Source: CBDUBU01 sp965365465
GTDB lineage: Bacteria > Bacteroidota > Rhodothermia > Rhodothermales > DASSAV01
Length of the DNA stretch: 31,903 nt
Direction: 5' to 3'
Assembly (NCBI GenBank): GCA_965365465.1
Contig: CBDUBU010000008.1
Span: 1 to 31,903 of the forward strand
Below the pieces are notes generated by a model, which saw only the letters and a list, made by a program, of their open reading frames with translations, searched no databases and was not told the DNA's origin. Shown here in pieces: positions 14,777-23,617 of the stretch. The position numbers and the translations under genes were made by a program. The first letter of the stretch is position 1. Every line of letters starts with the position of its first letter.

Positions 14777-17275
14777 CTACTGCTTTTCAGCCTTGAATGG
14801 CGGATTCAGAATGTTGTCGATGCGGACCAGCACATCCTCAAGATGAAGCTGCGTAAGCCGGTCTCGTGTGCGCGGGCGCGCCTTTTTGACATCGCGCTTC
14901 AGGCTTTCCAGCTCGCCGCGTACGTAGGCGCGCAGATCGGACTGTTCCACGTTCACCGGGGTATACCCCATAAAACTCCGGGCGGCGGCGGGCGGCGGCG
15001 TGACCTCCTCCGTCATAAGGCTTTCCAGTTGCTCCAGATAGCCACGTTGCAGGCCGCGCCTGTAGACGTCAATTGCCGTGCGCTGTTGCAATTCACTCCA
15101 GATGCCCTGCCGCAAATCCTCCAGCATTTTCTCCGGAGCGTAAACGCCGGCCCCTGACACGGCTTGCGCCTCGATCATGCGGGCCAGGCGCTGAGGCTCC
15201 AGAACCGTCTCCAGCACACTCATTTGCTGGCTTCGCATACGCTCCACGGCGCCGGCGTGCTCGATCCGCCGCAGAACGTCCGGATCCAGCAGCCATTGCG
15301 GTGTCTGGAAAGCATTCTCAACCAGAAAGTCCATGGCAGCGCGCTGCTTGGGCTCAGGGACAGGCTCGTAGATGACGCCTTGCTGCTCATATGTTTTATA
15401 GGTCTCATAAACGCCGCCAATGTTACGGGCTACGTGCCCCATATAACGACCCCACTGCGTGACGACCTCTCCGTAAAGCTCTTTGAGGTTGTCATAATTT
15501 TTCCCTTCTTCTGACGTCCATGCGATCAGTTGCGGCATGAGGCGCTTCAGGTTTGCCAGACCGTATGCGCTTGCTTTTACTGCGTCGTCTCCGAGGTCTT
15601 CATTCTGCGCCCTCGGATCAATCTTGTTTCCAGTCTGACGACCATAGAAATACATCGGATCGCCCTCATGGGTCCGGATCCACTGGTTCAAAACAGACCG
15701 CTCTTCATCCGGAGAAGCCGCCTCGGGGACAGGGCGGTACCCCCATCGGATTGCGTAGCGGTCGTAGGGGCCGACGCCCGGCAGAAATGCCACGCCTTCA
15801 TCCTCGGGCTGCGCCACATAGTTAAACCGAGCGTAGTCCATGATGGCAGGGGCCGTCCCGTATACACGGGTAAAGGTGGGCGAGCGCAAAGAGTCTACGG
15901 GATAGGCAGCGCTGGATCCCCAGTTGTGCGGAAGCCCCAGGGTGTGTCCTACTTCATGGGCTGCAACAAAACGGATCAGCTTGCCCATTACTTCGTCGTC
16001 GAACGCGGGCTTTCGGGCCTCCGGATTGGCAGCCGAGGTCTGGATAAAATACCAGTTCCGCAGAAGGTTCATCACGTTGTGATACCAGCCGATATCAGAC
16101 TCCAGAATCTCGCCGGATCGAGGGTCATGCACGTGCGGGCCATAGGCATTCTGCGTCTCGGAAGGGAAATAGCGAATAACCGAGTAACGAACGTCCTCTG
16201 GACTGAACTCTGGATCCTCTTCAGGCGTCGGAGGATCTTTCGCTATGATGGCATTTTTGAATCCGGCTTCCTCGAACGCACTATTCCAGTCTTCCACACC
16301 TTGTTTGAGGTAAGGACGCCATTTCTCCGGGGTCGCCGGATCGATGTAGTAAACAATGGGTTTTTGAGGCGTCACCAGTTCGCCCCGTTGGAACGCTTCC
16401 ATGTCGGAGGGTTCGAGCCGCCACCGTGTGATGTAACGGCGTTTTTCTGCTCGCTGCGCATCGAGTCCGTAATCTGTCTGTATGACACTAAAAAACCCTA
16501 CACGCTCGTCGTAGAGACGGGCCTGCATGGGCGTCTCAGGAAGCAACACCATGGAGTGATTCATCTCGACAGAGATAGAACCTGTAGCGCTGTTCGAAGG
16601 TGGGGCCGCTGCGACATACGTTAGTATGGCGCGAACCTCGATGTTGCGCGGAAAACTTCTGGCCGAGTTGATGAAGGAGCGGCTTCGATCCAGGCTGCGA
16701 ACCTTATAGGTCTCGCGCCGGGCAGACTCAAGCCCCAGCAAAGGCACATCGTCCGTATAAAGATCGGTAACATCGATGACCAGAGCCGATGAATCCTTGC
16801 TGTATGCTTCGATTTTGAAGGCCCTGATGATAGGTTCAAAATTGGCGTTCCGCACCGCCTCGTAAATGGGCTTCCCTTCGTCGGCTACATTCTCATATGT
16901 AACCACACGCAGCAGAACATTTTTTTCGTGCTGTTGCCACCGCACCACCTGTGTGCCTGTTTCCTCGCCGCCATAACCGATGTTATTGGCGGTGCGTGCG
17001 ATGCGGCTCACCAGCAGCATCTCCTTGCCGAGCAGGGAGTCCGGAATTTCAAAGAGCACCTTATCGTCTATGCGATGCACCTTGAACAGTCCTTCATCCG
17101 TGCGAGCCTTACTGGTGACAACCTTATCGTAGGCTCTTACCCCCACAGCAGCCTTTCCTGCTCGTGTCGCAGAACTATCGGCAACTTCTTCCGGCTGAAC
17201 AGCGCGGTGCGTAACCGTACAGCCGGCGGCTGTCAGAACAAAAAACAAGACAAATGGAATGGATCCCCCTTTCAT
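14777..17275 (-). CDS. Zinc-dependent metalloprotease lipoprotein (metzincin, DUF5117/DUF4953 type)
   Basis: The 832-aa product starts at the ATG at 17273-17275, which gives a clean lipoprotein signal MKGGSIPFVLFFVLTAAGC (C19); the open frame extends 57 codons further upstream without a signal. The catalytic zinc motif HEVGHTLGLPH spans residues 440-450 and a methionine turn, AIMDY, follows at about 478-482, as in metzincins. Upstream segments such as VLFEIPDSLLGKEMLLVSRI and the PFPSET-like region match large Bacteroidota proteases annotated with DUF5117/DUF5118/DUF4953. It is expected to be membrane-anchored and exported. Its substrate is unknown. It sits between the plug-like lipoprotein gene and the sugar-binding protein gene. 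Confidence 0.9.
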   Translation of the reverse strand: MKGGSIPFVLFFVLTAAGCTVTHRAVQPEEVADSSATRAGKAAVGVRAYDKVVTSKARTDEGLFKVHRIDDKVLFEIPDSLLGKEMLLVSRIARTANNIGYGGEETGTQVVRWQQHEKNVLLRVVTYENVADEGKPIYEAVRNANFEPIIRAFKIEAYSKDSSALVIDVTDLYTDDVPLLGLESARRETYKVRSLDRSRSFINSARSFPRNIEVRAILTYVAAAPPSNSATGSISVEMNHSMVLLPETPMQARLYDERVGFFSVIQTDYGLDAQRAEKRRYITRWRLEPSDMEAFQRGELVTPQKPIVYYIDPATPEKWRPYLKQGVEDWNSAFEEAGFKNAIIAKDPPTPEEDPEFSPEDVRYSVIRYFPSETQNAYGPHVHDPRSGEILESDIGWYHNVMNLLRNWYFIQTSAANPEARKPAFDDEVMGKLIRFVAAHEVGHTLGLPHNWGSSAAYPVDSLRSPTFTRVYGTAPAIMDYARFNYVAQPEDEGVAFLPGVGPYDRYAIRWGYRPVPEAASPDEERSVLNQWIRTHEGDPMYFYGRQTGNKIDPRAQNEDLGDDAVKASAYGLANLKRLMPQLIAWTSEEGKNYDNLKELYGEVVTQWGRYMGHVARNIGGVYETYKTYEQQGVIYEPVPEPKQRAAMDFLVENAFQTPQWLLDPDVLRRIEHAGAVERMRSQQMSVLETVLEPQRLARMIEAQAVSGAGVYAPEKMLEDLRQGIWSELQQRTAIDVYRRGLQRGYLEQLESLMTEEVTPPPAAARSFMGYTPVNVEQSDLRAYVRGELESLKRDVKKARPRTRDRLTQLHLEDVLVRIDNILNPPFKAEKQ

Positions 17276-17452
17276 GATGCGTTGATCTGTGTTGCTGACA
17301 TGGAAAGCGTGTTCACCGAAAGGCAGGTTCTGCCGCAGAAATGAAATTAAACCCACAGGTTCTTCTAAACCATGTATTTTGCGCAAAGGGAATACCGGGA
17401 CGCAGGCCGAAAAGGGAGCGGCTGTTATCCCTACCGCCTCCCTCATCCTGCG

Positions 17453-18781
17453 TCAATTGGTTTGAATCGTTCTTCCAACGGACAGGAGTCGGTCTGTGTT
17501 GAGACGGATGTCGTCGAAATAGACGAGCGCGGTGTAGGAATGCCGATCCGACGGCGGCGCGGTATTCAAAATCCTTCGCAGGTTTCGATCCGGCGAAAAA
17601 TAACGGTATTCGTACTGTCCTTGCTTGAGCAGAATATTGCCTTCGTAGCGACTGCGTTCCGCGACCCACTCTAGTTTGTTGGCAGGGTCGTACCGCCAAT
17701 CGCTGAAACTACCCGTTACGATCAGTTCCCCTTCGAGCGGGCTTTCTTCAGGAGGAACAAAGCTAAAGCCCACCAGCACATACTCGGCGCCCAGATCCGG
17801 TTGCGCGGTATCCCGCACGGCCCCTGACACAACCGATTGCCCATTCAAGGAGGGAGCCAGTATGCTGCCGGGAAATCGCGCATAATCAGGTTCCAGGGTA
17901 ATCCGGTAAGGCGAGGTTGAAAGGTCGGTCCCTTCGATCCTGTCTCCGACGTGCAGGTTGCCCAGATCCAGAAAGTAATCTGCAGCCTGCGACTCGAAAG
18001 CAAACTCAGGCTCCAGATAGAACTGCAATCCCGGAGGAGATGCAAGGGAAGGACGATCCGTACACCGAGCCGACTCAAAGCGCCCATTGCGCACGAAGCA
18101 CACCTGATAATCGAAAACGTTGCCGGCGAAGGCTTCCGGAGGCTCAAACCGCACGATAGGCAAGGTAGACGGGAAAGCACCTCCACTTATCAAAACGCTC
18201 TCGGCGCCCATCTCAAGGGGCACGGCCTGCTCGGTCAGAAAAAAGGCGCGCTCGAACAGAACTTCGTCTTCCCGGCCCTGCTCTGTTATCCGGAGAATGT
18301 AGTTTCCGCTGACAAGGAACCGAATATTGTCGTTGGGGAAGCGGTATGTATAGTGCATGTACCGCAACTCCGTTGCCTGTGAGGGCGAATAATCCAGCAA
18401 ATCATCACGCTGAAAGGAGGACAGATACTCGGCGGGCGAAAGGTCGCGCTTCCACTGACGGTCTGCATGATAGAAATAGGCGGATAGGGGCCGGCCTCTA
18501 TCTCCCATCAGGTCAAATTCAAGCGTCAGCGGCTCGCCGGATCGCATCGGAAGAATGGGAAGCTGCTGCTCATCGTTGCCCAGATATAGCTGAACAGTCC
18601 GCACAACGTCGCTCGACCCAGCGAGGCTCATGTCCATATAGCCACCGGGGGCCTCTGACATTCGGGATTTTCCCGGCCGCTCGCTCTTCTCCTGCCCGGA
18701 CTCTTTAGGTCCGGCACAGCCCGTCCACAACAGCATTGCTAACAAAAGAACTGAACTGTTGCGCAACACAACCTCTTCCAT
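17453..18781 (-). CDS. DUF5103 / type IX secretion system plug-like lipoprotein
   Basis: The 442-aa product has a lipoprotein signal ending LLWTGC (C22). The body matches DUF5103: VRTVQLYLGNDEQQLPIL, SAYFYHADRQWKRDLSPAEYLSSF, LDYSPSQATELRYMHYTYRFPND, SGNYILRI and a C-terminal LIVTGSFSDWRYDPANKLEW with QGQYEYRYF. DUF5103 proteins include the Plug protein of the type IX secretion translocon in Flavobacteriia, which seals SprA when substrate is absent. That role is knowledge of the family; here it is inferred. GGAAGAGG lies within the first codons, so translation might start at the V5 GTG or L6 TTG instead of the ATG at 18781. It lies 68 nt after the membrane peptidase gene. Confidence 0.85.
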   Translation of the reverse strand: MEEVVLRNSSVLLLAMLLWTGCAGPKESGQEKSERPGKSRMSEAPGGYMDMSLAGSSDVVRTVQLYLGNDEQQLPILPMRSGEPLTLEFDLMGDRGRPLSAYFYHADRQWKRDLSPAEYLSSFQRDDLLDYSPSQATELRYMHYTYRFPNDNIRFLVSGNYILRITEQGREDEVLFERAFFLTEQAVPLEMGAESVLISGGAFPSTLPIVRFEPPEAFAGNVFDYQVCFVRNGRFESARCTDRPSLASPPGLQFYLEPEFAFESQAADYFLDLGNLHVGDRIEGTDLSTSPYRITLEPDYARFPGSILAPSLNGQSVVSGAVRDTAQPDLGAEYVLVGFSFVPPEESPLEGELIVTGSFSDWRYDPANKLEWVAERSRYEGNILLKQGQYEYRYFSPDRNLRRILNTAPPSDRHSYTALVYFDDIRLNTDRLLSVGRTIQTN

Positions 18782-18849
18782 CGACTTATGCTCCGTATTG
18801 GCAAGCTGGTTTCATAAAAGCAGGCCGCCGTTCTCTTTGCGATCTGCCA

Positions 18850-21204
18850 CTATTGCGTTCTCTGATCCATCGATTGCTGCAGCCAGATCATTTTGCGGGC
18901 AAAATCATCCATTTCGGCAGCCCTGTTGAGGTCGCCGTTCTCAAGAAAACTCTGGGACGACTGATTCCCCCAAAAAGCAGCGCCGGCAAGATCGCCGCTT
19001 CTGTGATAAAACCGGCCAAGCCACACGAGCCGTTGCTGGATCAGACTCAACTTTTGTGAAGGCGGCAGCAGAGCAGCCTCTACCGGCGCCTTCTGCAACG
19101 CATCGGCTGCCTCCCGGCGCCTGCCCGCTTCAGCCAGCTTGAGCGCATAGAGCATTTTTACCGCCGGACTGCCTTGCGCAAAAGGAGCAAGCGCCTGTGC
19201 CTGGTCTTCAAACGAAGCGCCCGACACTAAGATTCGACTTATCTCTGATCGGTCGGCGACCAGAAGTCGCAGCGCTACCCGGCTGCGCGCATCACAGGCA
19301 TACAACGGCAACGCATCGATTGCTGCTTCGTAATGTGCGCGAGCGGAGTCCGGCCTGCCGAGCACCGCGAAGGCATCTCCGAGCGTTGCCTCGATCGCGG
19401 CGGATGGGAAGTCATACTCAAGTGTGTCAAGCCTCGCAATAACCTCTTCGGGGCATTGCCGTGCAAGTTTTATCTGCCCCCATGCCGAGAGCGCAGCTAT
19501 AAAGCGAGGCTGCAACCGCAGAGCCGAATCAAACCGCTTGAGTGCTTTGCTGGTGTCTCCCTTTGCCAGATCCTCCATTCCAGCTTCATAACTGCGGACA
19601 AACCGAGGCACGTAGTGGGGGCATCTTTTTTCAAAAAGCGATAATGCTGAAAAACGGCGGTTGACCAGTTCCCCGGTGGCGCGAGCTATAATTGGCTGCG
19701 CGAACAAAAAAGCCTGCCACGCTTCAGCAAGCCGGGCTACCGGCTTACCGTACACATGCTGAAAGTCTCCGAGTGCATATACACGCTTCAGAGGTTCCGG
19801 CCCATAGGTGTCCAGCAGAAACTTGATAAAGGATCCCATCGTCGTGTAGGAAACTGCGCCCCGACCTGTCCAGAATCCTGACGGAGATAGCGTGGCCGCC
19901 AGATCCGATGCCAGATCGATCTGCTCGCGGTTTTCATATCCGACCCCTGCAAGCGCCGCTGCCGCCACCTGCTCATGCGCCGAGGGCAATCCATCCGGTG
20001 GCTCCAGCGCCACGGCAAGACCCTCAACCAATCCGACCTGAAGGGAAGCCTTCAGAAGCGGCAAGCCAAATTCCCGAGAGAACACATGCGCCAGTTCGTG
20101 CGGGAAAACATTTTCGTAGGCAGCAAGAAGCACGTGAGACTGAGGCGTCTTGAGCCAGACCGGAGCAACATTCGTGTATCTGGACCCCGTCAGGCGCGCT
20201 CTGGCATCCGGATCCGGATAGAGATAGCTTTCGATCCGGGAGCCGACGCGCAGGCGCAACTGCCCAGCAAGACGCGCATACTGGTATTCGTGGTCCTCTG
20301 CAATAAACTGAAGGTCCGACGCCGACAGCGTAGCCGGATGGTAGTAGATATCGAAGTTTTCTGTCCGGTAGACTGCGCCTAACTCCCGCTGTATGTACCA
20401 GGCAGGGGTATTGATACCCAGAGGGGCAGCAAACAAGTAACAGGACCCTATCAGCAACGCACACACAGCAGGTAGACGAGGATCTCCAAGCCACCCGGCA
20501 GAAGCATTCCCAGCGCCTCCCCTGCCGCCGGAAGATCTCAGGCGAAGTCTCGTTCCGAGGGCAAAGCAAAGCAGCGCCCAGAGGAGCGTTAGCGCTCTGA
20601 ACCACAACAGCCCCGGTCGAACAGAAAGTTGTTCATCATAAATAGGTCCGAGCACGCCCCCGAATACATGGTTGTAAACATAAAACTGCGGATGCAACCC
20701 GAGGTCATAAAGCGGCGCCAGCAAAACGATGCCCGCCCCGATTCCTGCAAACAGCGTCTTCTTCCATCGCCACCTGAACGCGCCGACCAGGTAAGCGACG
20801 CCAACGCCAAAGACAACGCTGACAATCGGAAACAACAGGAAAAAGAACAGTCCCTGCAAATATCCGCAGTTGGGCGTCCAGAGCAACGTAACCGTCAGCA
20901 TGGACCAGGGAAGGAGAAGGGCGCTAACCTGGCTTCCAAGAATCCTGCCTGGAGTTGCAGATAAGATCGGGGACTGGAGCGCGGATAGCCCGGCAGCGAA
21001 GAATCCTGTCAACGCAACCGCCGCCGCAGATTCGACGTGGAGGATGTTGAAGACCGGAAACATCCATAGCACGAACCCGAGCGCACAGTACACCAGCAAC
21101 GACCTTCCCGGCGCCCCTGGCTTTGCAGAGAACGCCCTCACGTTAGCGCACAGCTTGCGCGCCCTACTGAAGGATTGCTTCACATGCCGGAGAACGAAAC
21201 CCAT
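18850..21204 (-). CDS. Membrane metallopeptidase (gluzincin/peptidase MA-like) with C-terminal TPR-like region
   Basis: The 784-aa protein has an N-terminal membrane part of about six helices (residues 35-260). An extracytoplasmic peptidase domain follows with HELAH at 369-373 and the likely third zinc ligand E394 in LVEGLAVAL; preceding IYYHPATLSASDLQFIAEDHEYQYARL is typical of the peptidase MA fold. The last 260 residues are alanine-rich helical repeats (for example AKGDTSKALKRFDSALRLQPRFIAALSAW) resembling TPRs. The fused layout suggests an anchored protease whose repeats bind partners. It is followed by the plug-like gene. No substrate can be read. The ATG at 21202-21204 lacks a clear ribosome site. 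Confidence 0.85.
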   Translation of the reverse strand: MGFVLRHVKQSFSRARKLCANVRAFSAKPGAPGRSLLVYCALGFVLWMFPVFNILHVESAAAVALTGFFAAGLSALQSPILSATPGRILGSQVSALLLPWSMLTVTLLWTPNCGYLQGLFFFLLFPIVSVVFGVGVAYLVGAFRWRWKKTLFAGIGAGIVLLAPLYDLGLHPQFYVYNHVFGGVLGPIYDEQLSVRPGLLWFRALTLLWALLCFALGTRLRLRSSGGRGGAGNASAGWLGDPRLPAVCALLIGSCYLFAAPLGINTPAWYIQRELGAVYRTENFDIYYHPATLSASDLQFIAEDHEYQYARLAGQLRLRVGSRIESYLYPDPDARARLTGSRYTNVAPVWLKTPQSHVLLAAYENVFPHELAHVFSREFGLPLLKASLQVGLVEGLAVALEPPDGLPSAHEQVAAAALAGVGYENREQIDLASDLAATLSPSGFWTGRGAVSYTTMGSFIKFLLDTYGPEPLKRVYALGDFQHVYGKPVARLAEAWQAFLFAQPIIARATGELVNRRFSALSLFEKRCPHYVPRFVRSYEAGMEDLAKGDTSKALKRFDSALRLQPRFIAALSAWGQIKLARQCPEEVIARLDTLEYDFPSAAIEATLGDAFAVLGRPDSARAHYEAAIDALPLYACDARSRVALRLLVADRSEISRILVSGASFEDQAQALAPFAQGSPAVKMLYALKLAEAGRRREAADALQKAPVEAALLPPSQKLSLIQQRLVWLGRFYHRSGDLAGAAFWGNQSSQSFLENGDLNRAAEMDDFARKMIWLQQSMDQRTQ

Positions 21205-21377
21205 TCCGGGTGATTATTAAGCGCCGCTATTCTGCCTGGAAAAGCCTGACCGCAAGCATCGTTTCCAGGACTTTCTTTAAGAAACCCTCTGGCGCCCAGG
21301 AGCCGGATGCAAGCGGCCCGGCAGAAGGAAAGCCGGAAAGGGAGCGCCTGCCCGGCTGGCCAGACCATTTCTAAAAA

Positions 21378-22289
21378 TCAGATGATAACGATCGACACAC
21401 CAAGCGAAAAAACTTCCTTCAATTGCATACGCTTACTGAGGTCGCGGTCGTACAGGGCTTCCAGTTGAAAGTTAACTCCCAGCCACGAGTTAACCTTCAT
21501 AATCACGCTATTCTCCCACAGCAAGTCCGGCAAATCCGTTTTGTTAAATGCCGTAAACAGGCCCAGAGACGACTTTACCTGCACGTTCTCCAGGACTTCT
21601 TTATCGAATTGCGTTCTCGATTCAACGCCCAGTTCAAATTGCACAGCATTATCATCGTTGCCATACAGTTCACGAAAACGGTCGATGAGTACCACTGTTT
21701 CCTTGGCGCCGATGCCTATACGCTGCGTGATCCATGCTGCGGGATCGTACGTAAGGCCAAGTGATTGCGTGAAAGTTGCAGGTGAGAAAAGATCCGAAAC
21801 CTTGACAGGAACCTTCAGGCCGCCGAGGGGATGTTGAGGAATCTTTGCAAAAGGATTGTTTTTGTAGTTAAATCCCGGCGCAAACTGTGTCCGAATCTGG
21901 GAAGCAGCCGTCGGGTTGAAATACTTGAAGAAACCATCGCCCATATACTGCAAAGATGAGTTCACCTGAATGACATCATCTGCTTTGCGAAAGTCGAGCG
22001 TGTCCTGTTTGACCAGTCCAAAGGCGAGCTTCATTTCGTGTTTTTGCTCCCATCCGTCATGCACATAACTGGTTTTCCCTTCAAGGGTGGTCGCCACGGC
22101 CAGCGTGTTGACGCCGCCTTTGGTCCAGTTCTGGTATCCCGCCTGTGAGGCCGACACTTTGGCCACAAGATCTGTCGATGATTTTTTCTCGTTCTCCGAA
22201 GGTTCTTGCTGGGCAAAAGCAGCGGGCGCATTGACAACCAGGAACACTACTGTCAGGACGAACAAAAAGGCGCGTTTTTTCCTTGTCAT
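21378..22289 (-). CDS. DUF3078 outer-membrane beta-barrel protein
   Basis: This 303-aa protein has a Sec signal peptide cleaved around AFA-QQ (residue 26) and the DUF3078 hallmark ASQAGYQNWTKGGVNTLAVA. Amphipathic strands follow (YVHDGWEQKHEMKLAFGLVK, SSLQYMGDGFFKYF, VIMKVNSWLGVNFQLEALYD), ending with hydrophobic VSIVII. DUF3078 is found in Bacteroidota and is presumed to be a small outer-membrane barrel of unknown role. The start follows the upstream gene's terminator by only about 12 nt and has no Shine-Dalgarno motif, so its promoter must overlap that terminator or it depends on read-through. A 173-nt gap with no recognisable feature follows. Confidence 0.87.
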   Translation of the reverse strand: MTRKKRAFLFVLTVVFLVVNAPAAFAQQEPSENEKKSSTDLVAKVSASQAGYQNWTKGGVNTLAVATTLEGKTSYVHDGWEQKHEMKLAFGLVKQDTLDFRKADDVIQVNSSLQYMGDGFFKYFNPTAASQIRTQFAPGFNYKNNPFAKIPQHPLGGLKVPVKVSDLFSPATFTQSLGLTYDPAAWITQRIGIGAKETVVLIDRFRELYGNDDNAVQFELGVESRTQFDKEVLENVQVKSSLGLFTAFNKTDLPDLLWENSVIMKVNSWLGVNFQLEALYDRDLSKRMQLKEVFSLGVSIVII

Positions 22290-22295
22290 ATTAGA

Positions 22296-22330
22296 ATATA
22301 AAAAGGGCTATGCTCACCGCATAGCCCTTT
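22296..22330 (-). terminator. Rho-independent terminator of the Hc1-like gene
   Basis: On the minus strand AAAGGGCTATG (from 22330) pairs perfectly with CATAGCCCTTT (to 22302) around a 7-base loop, an 11-bp stem, followed by TTTTTATATT. It lies 25 nt after the stop of the Hc1-like gene. Confidence 0.88.
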
Positions 22331-22355
22331 ACAATCAGCTATGTCACACACGTAC

Positions 22356-22532
22356 TCAGGCAGCGTTTTTCTTGTCCTGAACCTCAGTCCGAATATCCTG
22401 GGCCATCTGCTTGAGATCCTGCATTGCTTTACGAACGCGCGTTCCGGCAGCTTTATTGTTTTTGTCATAAAACTGATTGAAATCACGTTCGAGTCCAGCG
22501 ACGAAATTCTTCAGATCATCATACCTACTCAT
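22356..22532 (-). CDS. Hc1/histone H1-like protein, 58 aa
   Basis: This short gene encodes MSRYDDLKNFVAGLERDFNQ, then FYDKNNKAAGTRVRKAMQDL and KQMAQDIRTEVQDKKNAA. The pattern FYDKxNKAAGTRVRKxMQ-LK-AQ-IR-EVQ matches the Bacteroidota proteins annotated as histone H1-like (Hc1 family), which resemble the N-terminal helical part of chlamydial Hc1. The usual long lysine/alanine-rich DNA-binding tail is nearly absent. A perfect AGGAGG lies six bases before the ATG, the best ribosome site in the window, and an 11-bp terminator follows, so it is probably an abundant, independently transcribed nucleoid-associated protein. Confidence 0.88.
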   Translation of the reverse strand: MSRYDDLKNFVAGLERDFNQFYDKNNKAAGTRVRKAMQDLKQMAQDIRTEVQDKKNAA

Positions 22533-22604
22533 AGCGCACCTCCTGTTTGGGGATCGTGGTATTTGTGAGCGAGAGAAATGCTCATTGTCCTTCGTATTGC
22601 TCGT

Positions 22605-22635
22605 AAAACTTAATGCACTCCCTACCGGGTGTCAA
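22605..22635 (-). promoter_or_regulatory. Likely promoter of the Hc1-like gene
   Basis: On the minus strand TTGACA (22635-22630) is followed, 17 bases later, by TAAGTTTT (22612-22605). This fits both a sigma-70 -35 box with a weak -10 and the Bacteroidota TTG / TAnnTTTG arrangement with 7 of 8 relevant -7 positions. It lies about 70 nt before the start codon. Confidence 0.5.
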
Positions 22636-22695
22636 TAAGAAAGGGCGTTCTAATGACCAAAATAGCCATTTTTTTGTTACGGATTGACCATTTAT

Positions 22696-23388
22696 TTACC
22701 TTTCAGAACAATTATAGGCGCCGAAAAACGTGCGAGCGTCGATAACAAGGGTTTGCACCTCCTTCCCCGATGCCTCCTGAAGCGCCGCAGCATCGGGTAT
22801 GTCACCTCCTCTGGGGTCCCTGTTTTCCATGCCGCCGCCGCTGGAAGCCTCTCCCTTGCGCGTCAAAAACACAACGGTTGGCCGGCCCTCCTGCGATTCA
22901 GCCAACGCAATCATAGCCTGTACGGGATCTACTTCTCTTATCTCTGAACCATCCTGGCTGCACGCCAGCGCAGAAATTACAGGCACGACTCCCTGCGCAG
23001 TCAGATCTCCCAGCCATGATGCTTTTTCAGCGGAAACCAGTTCTCCCCCCTTCCACCGGAGCAAGCGGCGATCCGATCCCTGAAGGCCTACGGCAGGCAC
23101 TTGCGCATCCGTAAGGATACTAACGATCCGTTTGTTGACTTCGCGCATCGCCTGCTCAACAATGAAGGCTTCCTCTCTGGATTGCGCAATCAGCACCCTG
23201 CCATTTCGTTTCGGGAATAACCCTTCAGCTTCCAGGCGCCGCTCGGCAAACGCACCGCCGCTGTGAACAAATGCGCAGCGTGGCAGGGACGACCGGTTAC
23301 GGCCCATCATACCGGCGATTGACTGAACGGCAAGCGCATCGTCAAGGTGGTAAGGATCGAGATAAATAAAAAATAGCGGGTTATCCAT
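22696..23388 (-). CDS. Acetylglutamate kinase-like protein, probably degenerate
   Basis: The 230-aa product resembles the amino acid kinase fold of acetylglutamate kinase: VHSGGAFAERRLEAEGLFP, the EEAFIVEQAMREVNKRIVSIL helix, AQVPAVGLQGSDRRLLR, WLGDLTAQGVVPVIS, REVDPVQAMIALAE and RPTVVFLTRKG. The family's N-terminal lysine motif (IKxGG) is replaced by FIYLDPYHLDDA, and GGG in VHGGG is SGG. The Asp of the nucleotide region (D154) remains. It may be an inactive relative or act on another substrate. No arginine or lysine synthesis genes flank it. ATG 23386-23388 is preferred to the TTG just before it. It is divergent from dnaE. Confidence 0.72.
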   Translation of the reverse strand: MDNPLFFIYLDPYHLDDALAVQSIAGMMGRNRSSLPRCAFVHSGGAFAERRLEAEGLFPKRNGRVLIAQSREEAFIVEQAMREVNKRIVSILTDAQVPAVGLQGSDRRLLRWKGGELVSAEKASWLGDLTAQGVVPVISALACSQDGSEIREVDPVQAMIALAESQEGRPTVVFLTRKGEASSGGGMENRDPRGGDIPDAAALQEASGKEVQTLVIDARTFFGAYNCSER

Positions 23389-23503
23389 CAAAGCAAATGC
23401 GATCTTGAAGGCGTTCAGGCTGTGAATTGCAAGCAGTGTCGAGCCATGCTTGCAGGCTCATAGATATCCACACACCTTGATTACACACCTGTTGTGTGCT
23501 TTG

Positions 23504-23532
23504 TTTAACAAGTCGTCCGGGCGCTTTATAAG
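23504..23532 (+). promoter_or_regulatory. Candidate dnaE promoter
   Basis: TTTAAC (23504-23509) and TATAAG (23527-23532) are separated by 17 bases, about 85 nt before the dnaE start. The -10 is a 5/6 match to the sigma-70 consensus, the -35 is weak. A short inverted repeat, CACAC-CTGTT-GTGTG, lies just upstream and could be an operator. Confidence 0.35.
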
Positions 23533-23617
23533 CAGACAGAGAGATTCTGGACCTGTGGCGCCTTGCTGCCGCTAAAAGAGACCGAACATACTCACCCTAA
23601 GCCGCAATCCAAAACGC

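Noticed and set aside
15530..16624. Plus-strand open frame of 364 codons
   Set aside because: It lies wholly opposite the metzincin gene, which has clear motifs; the frame shows no recognisable domain and is a shadow.
21180..21368. Minus-strand frame of 62 codons between the DUF3078 and peptidase genes
   Set aside because: It overlaps the next gene start, lacks a ribosome site and has no recognisable features.
23464..23472. DnaA box upstream of dnaE (ATATCCACA, 8 of 9)
   Set aside because: A single near match; no cluster of boxes and no AT-rich unwinding region, so no origin is supported.
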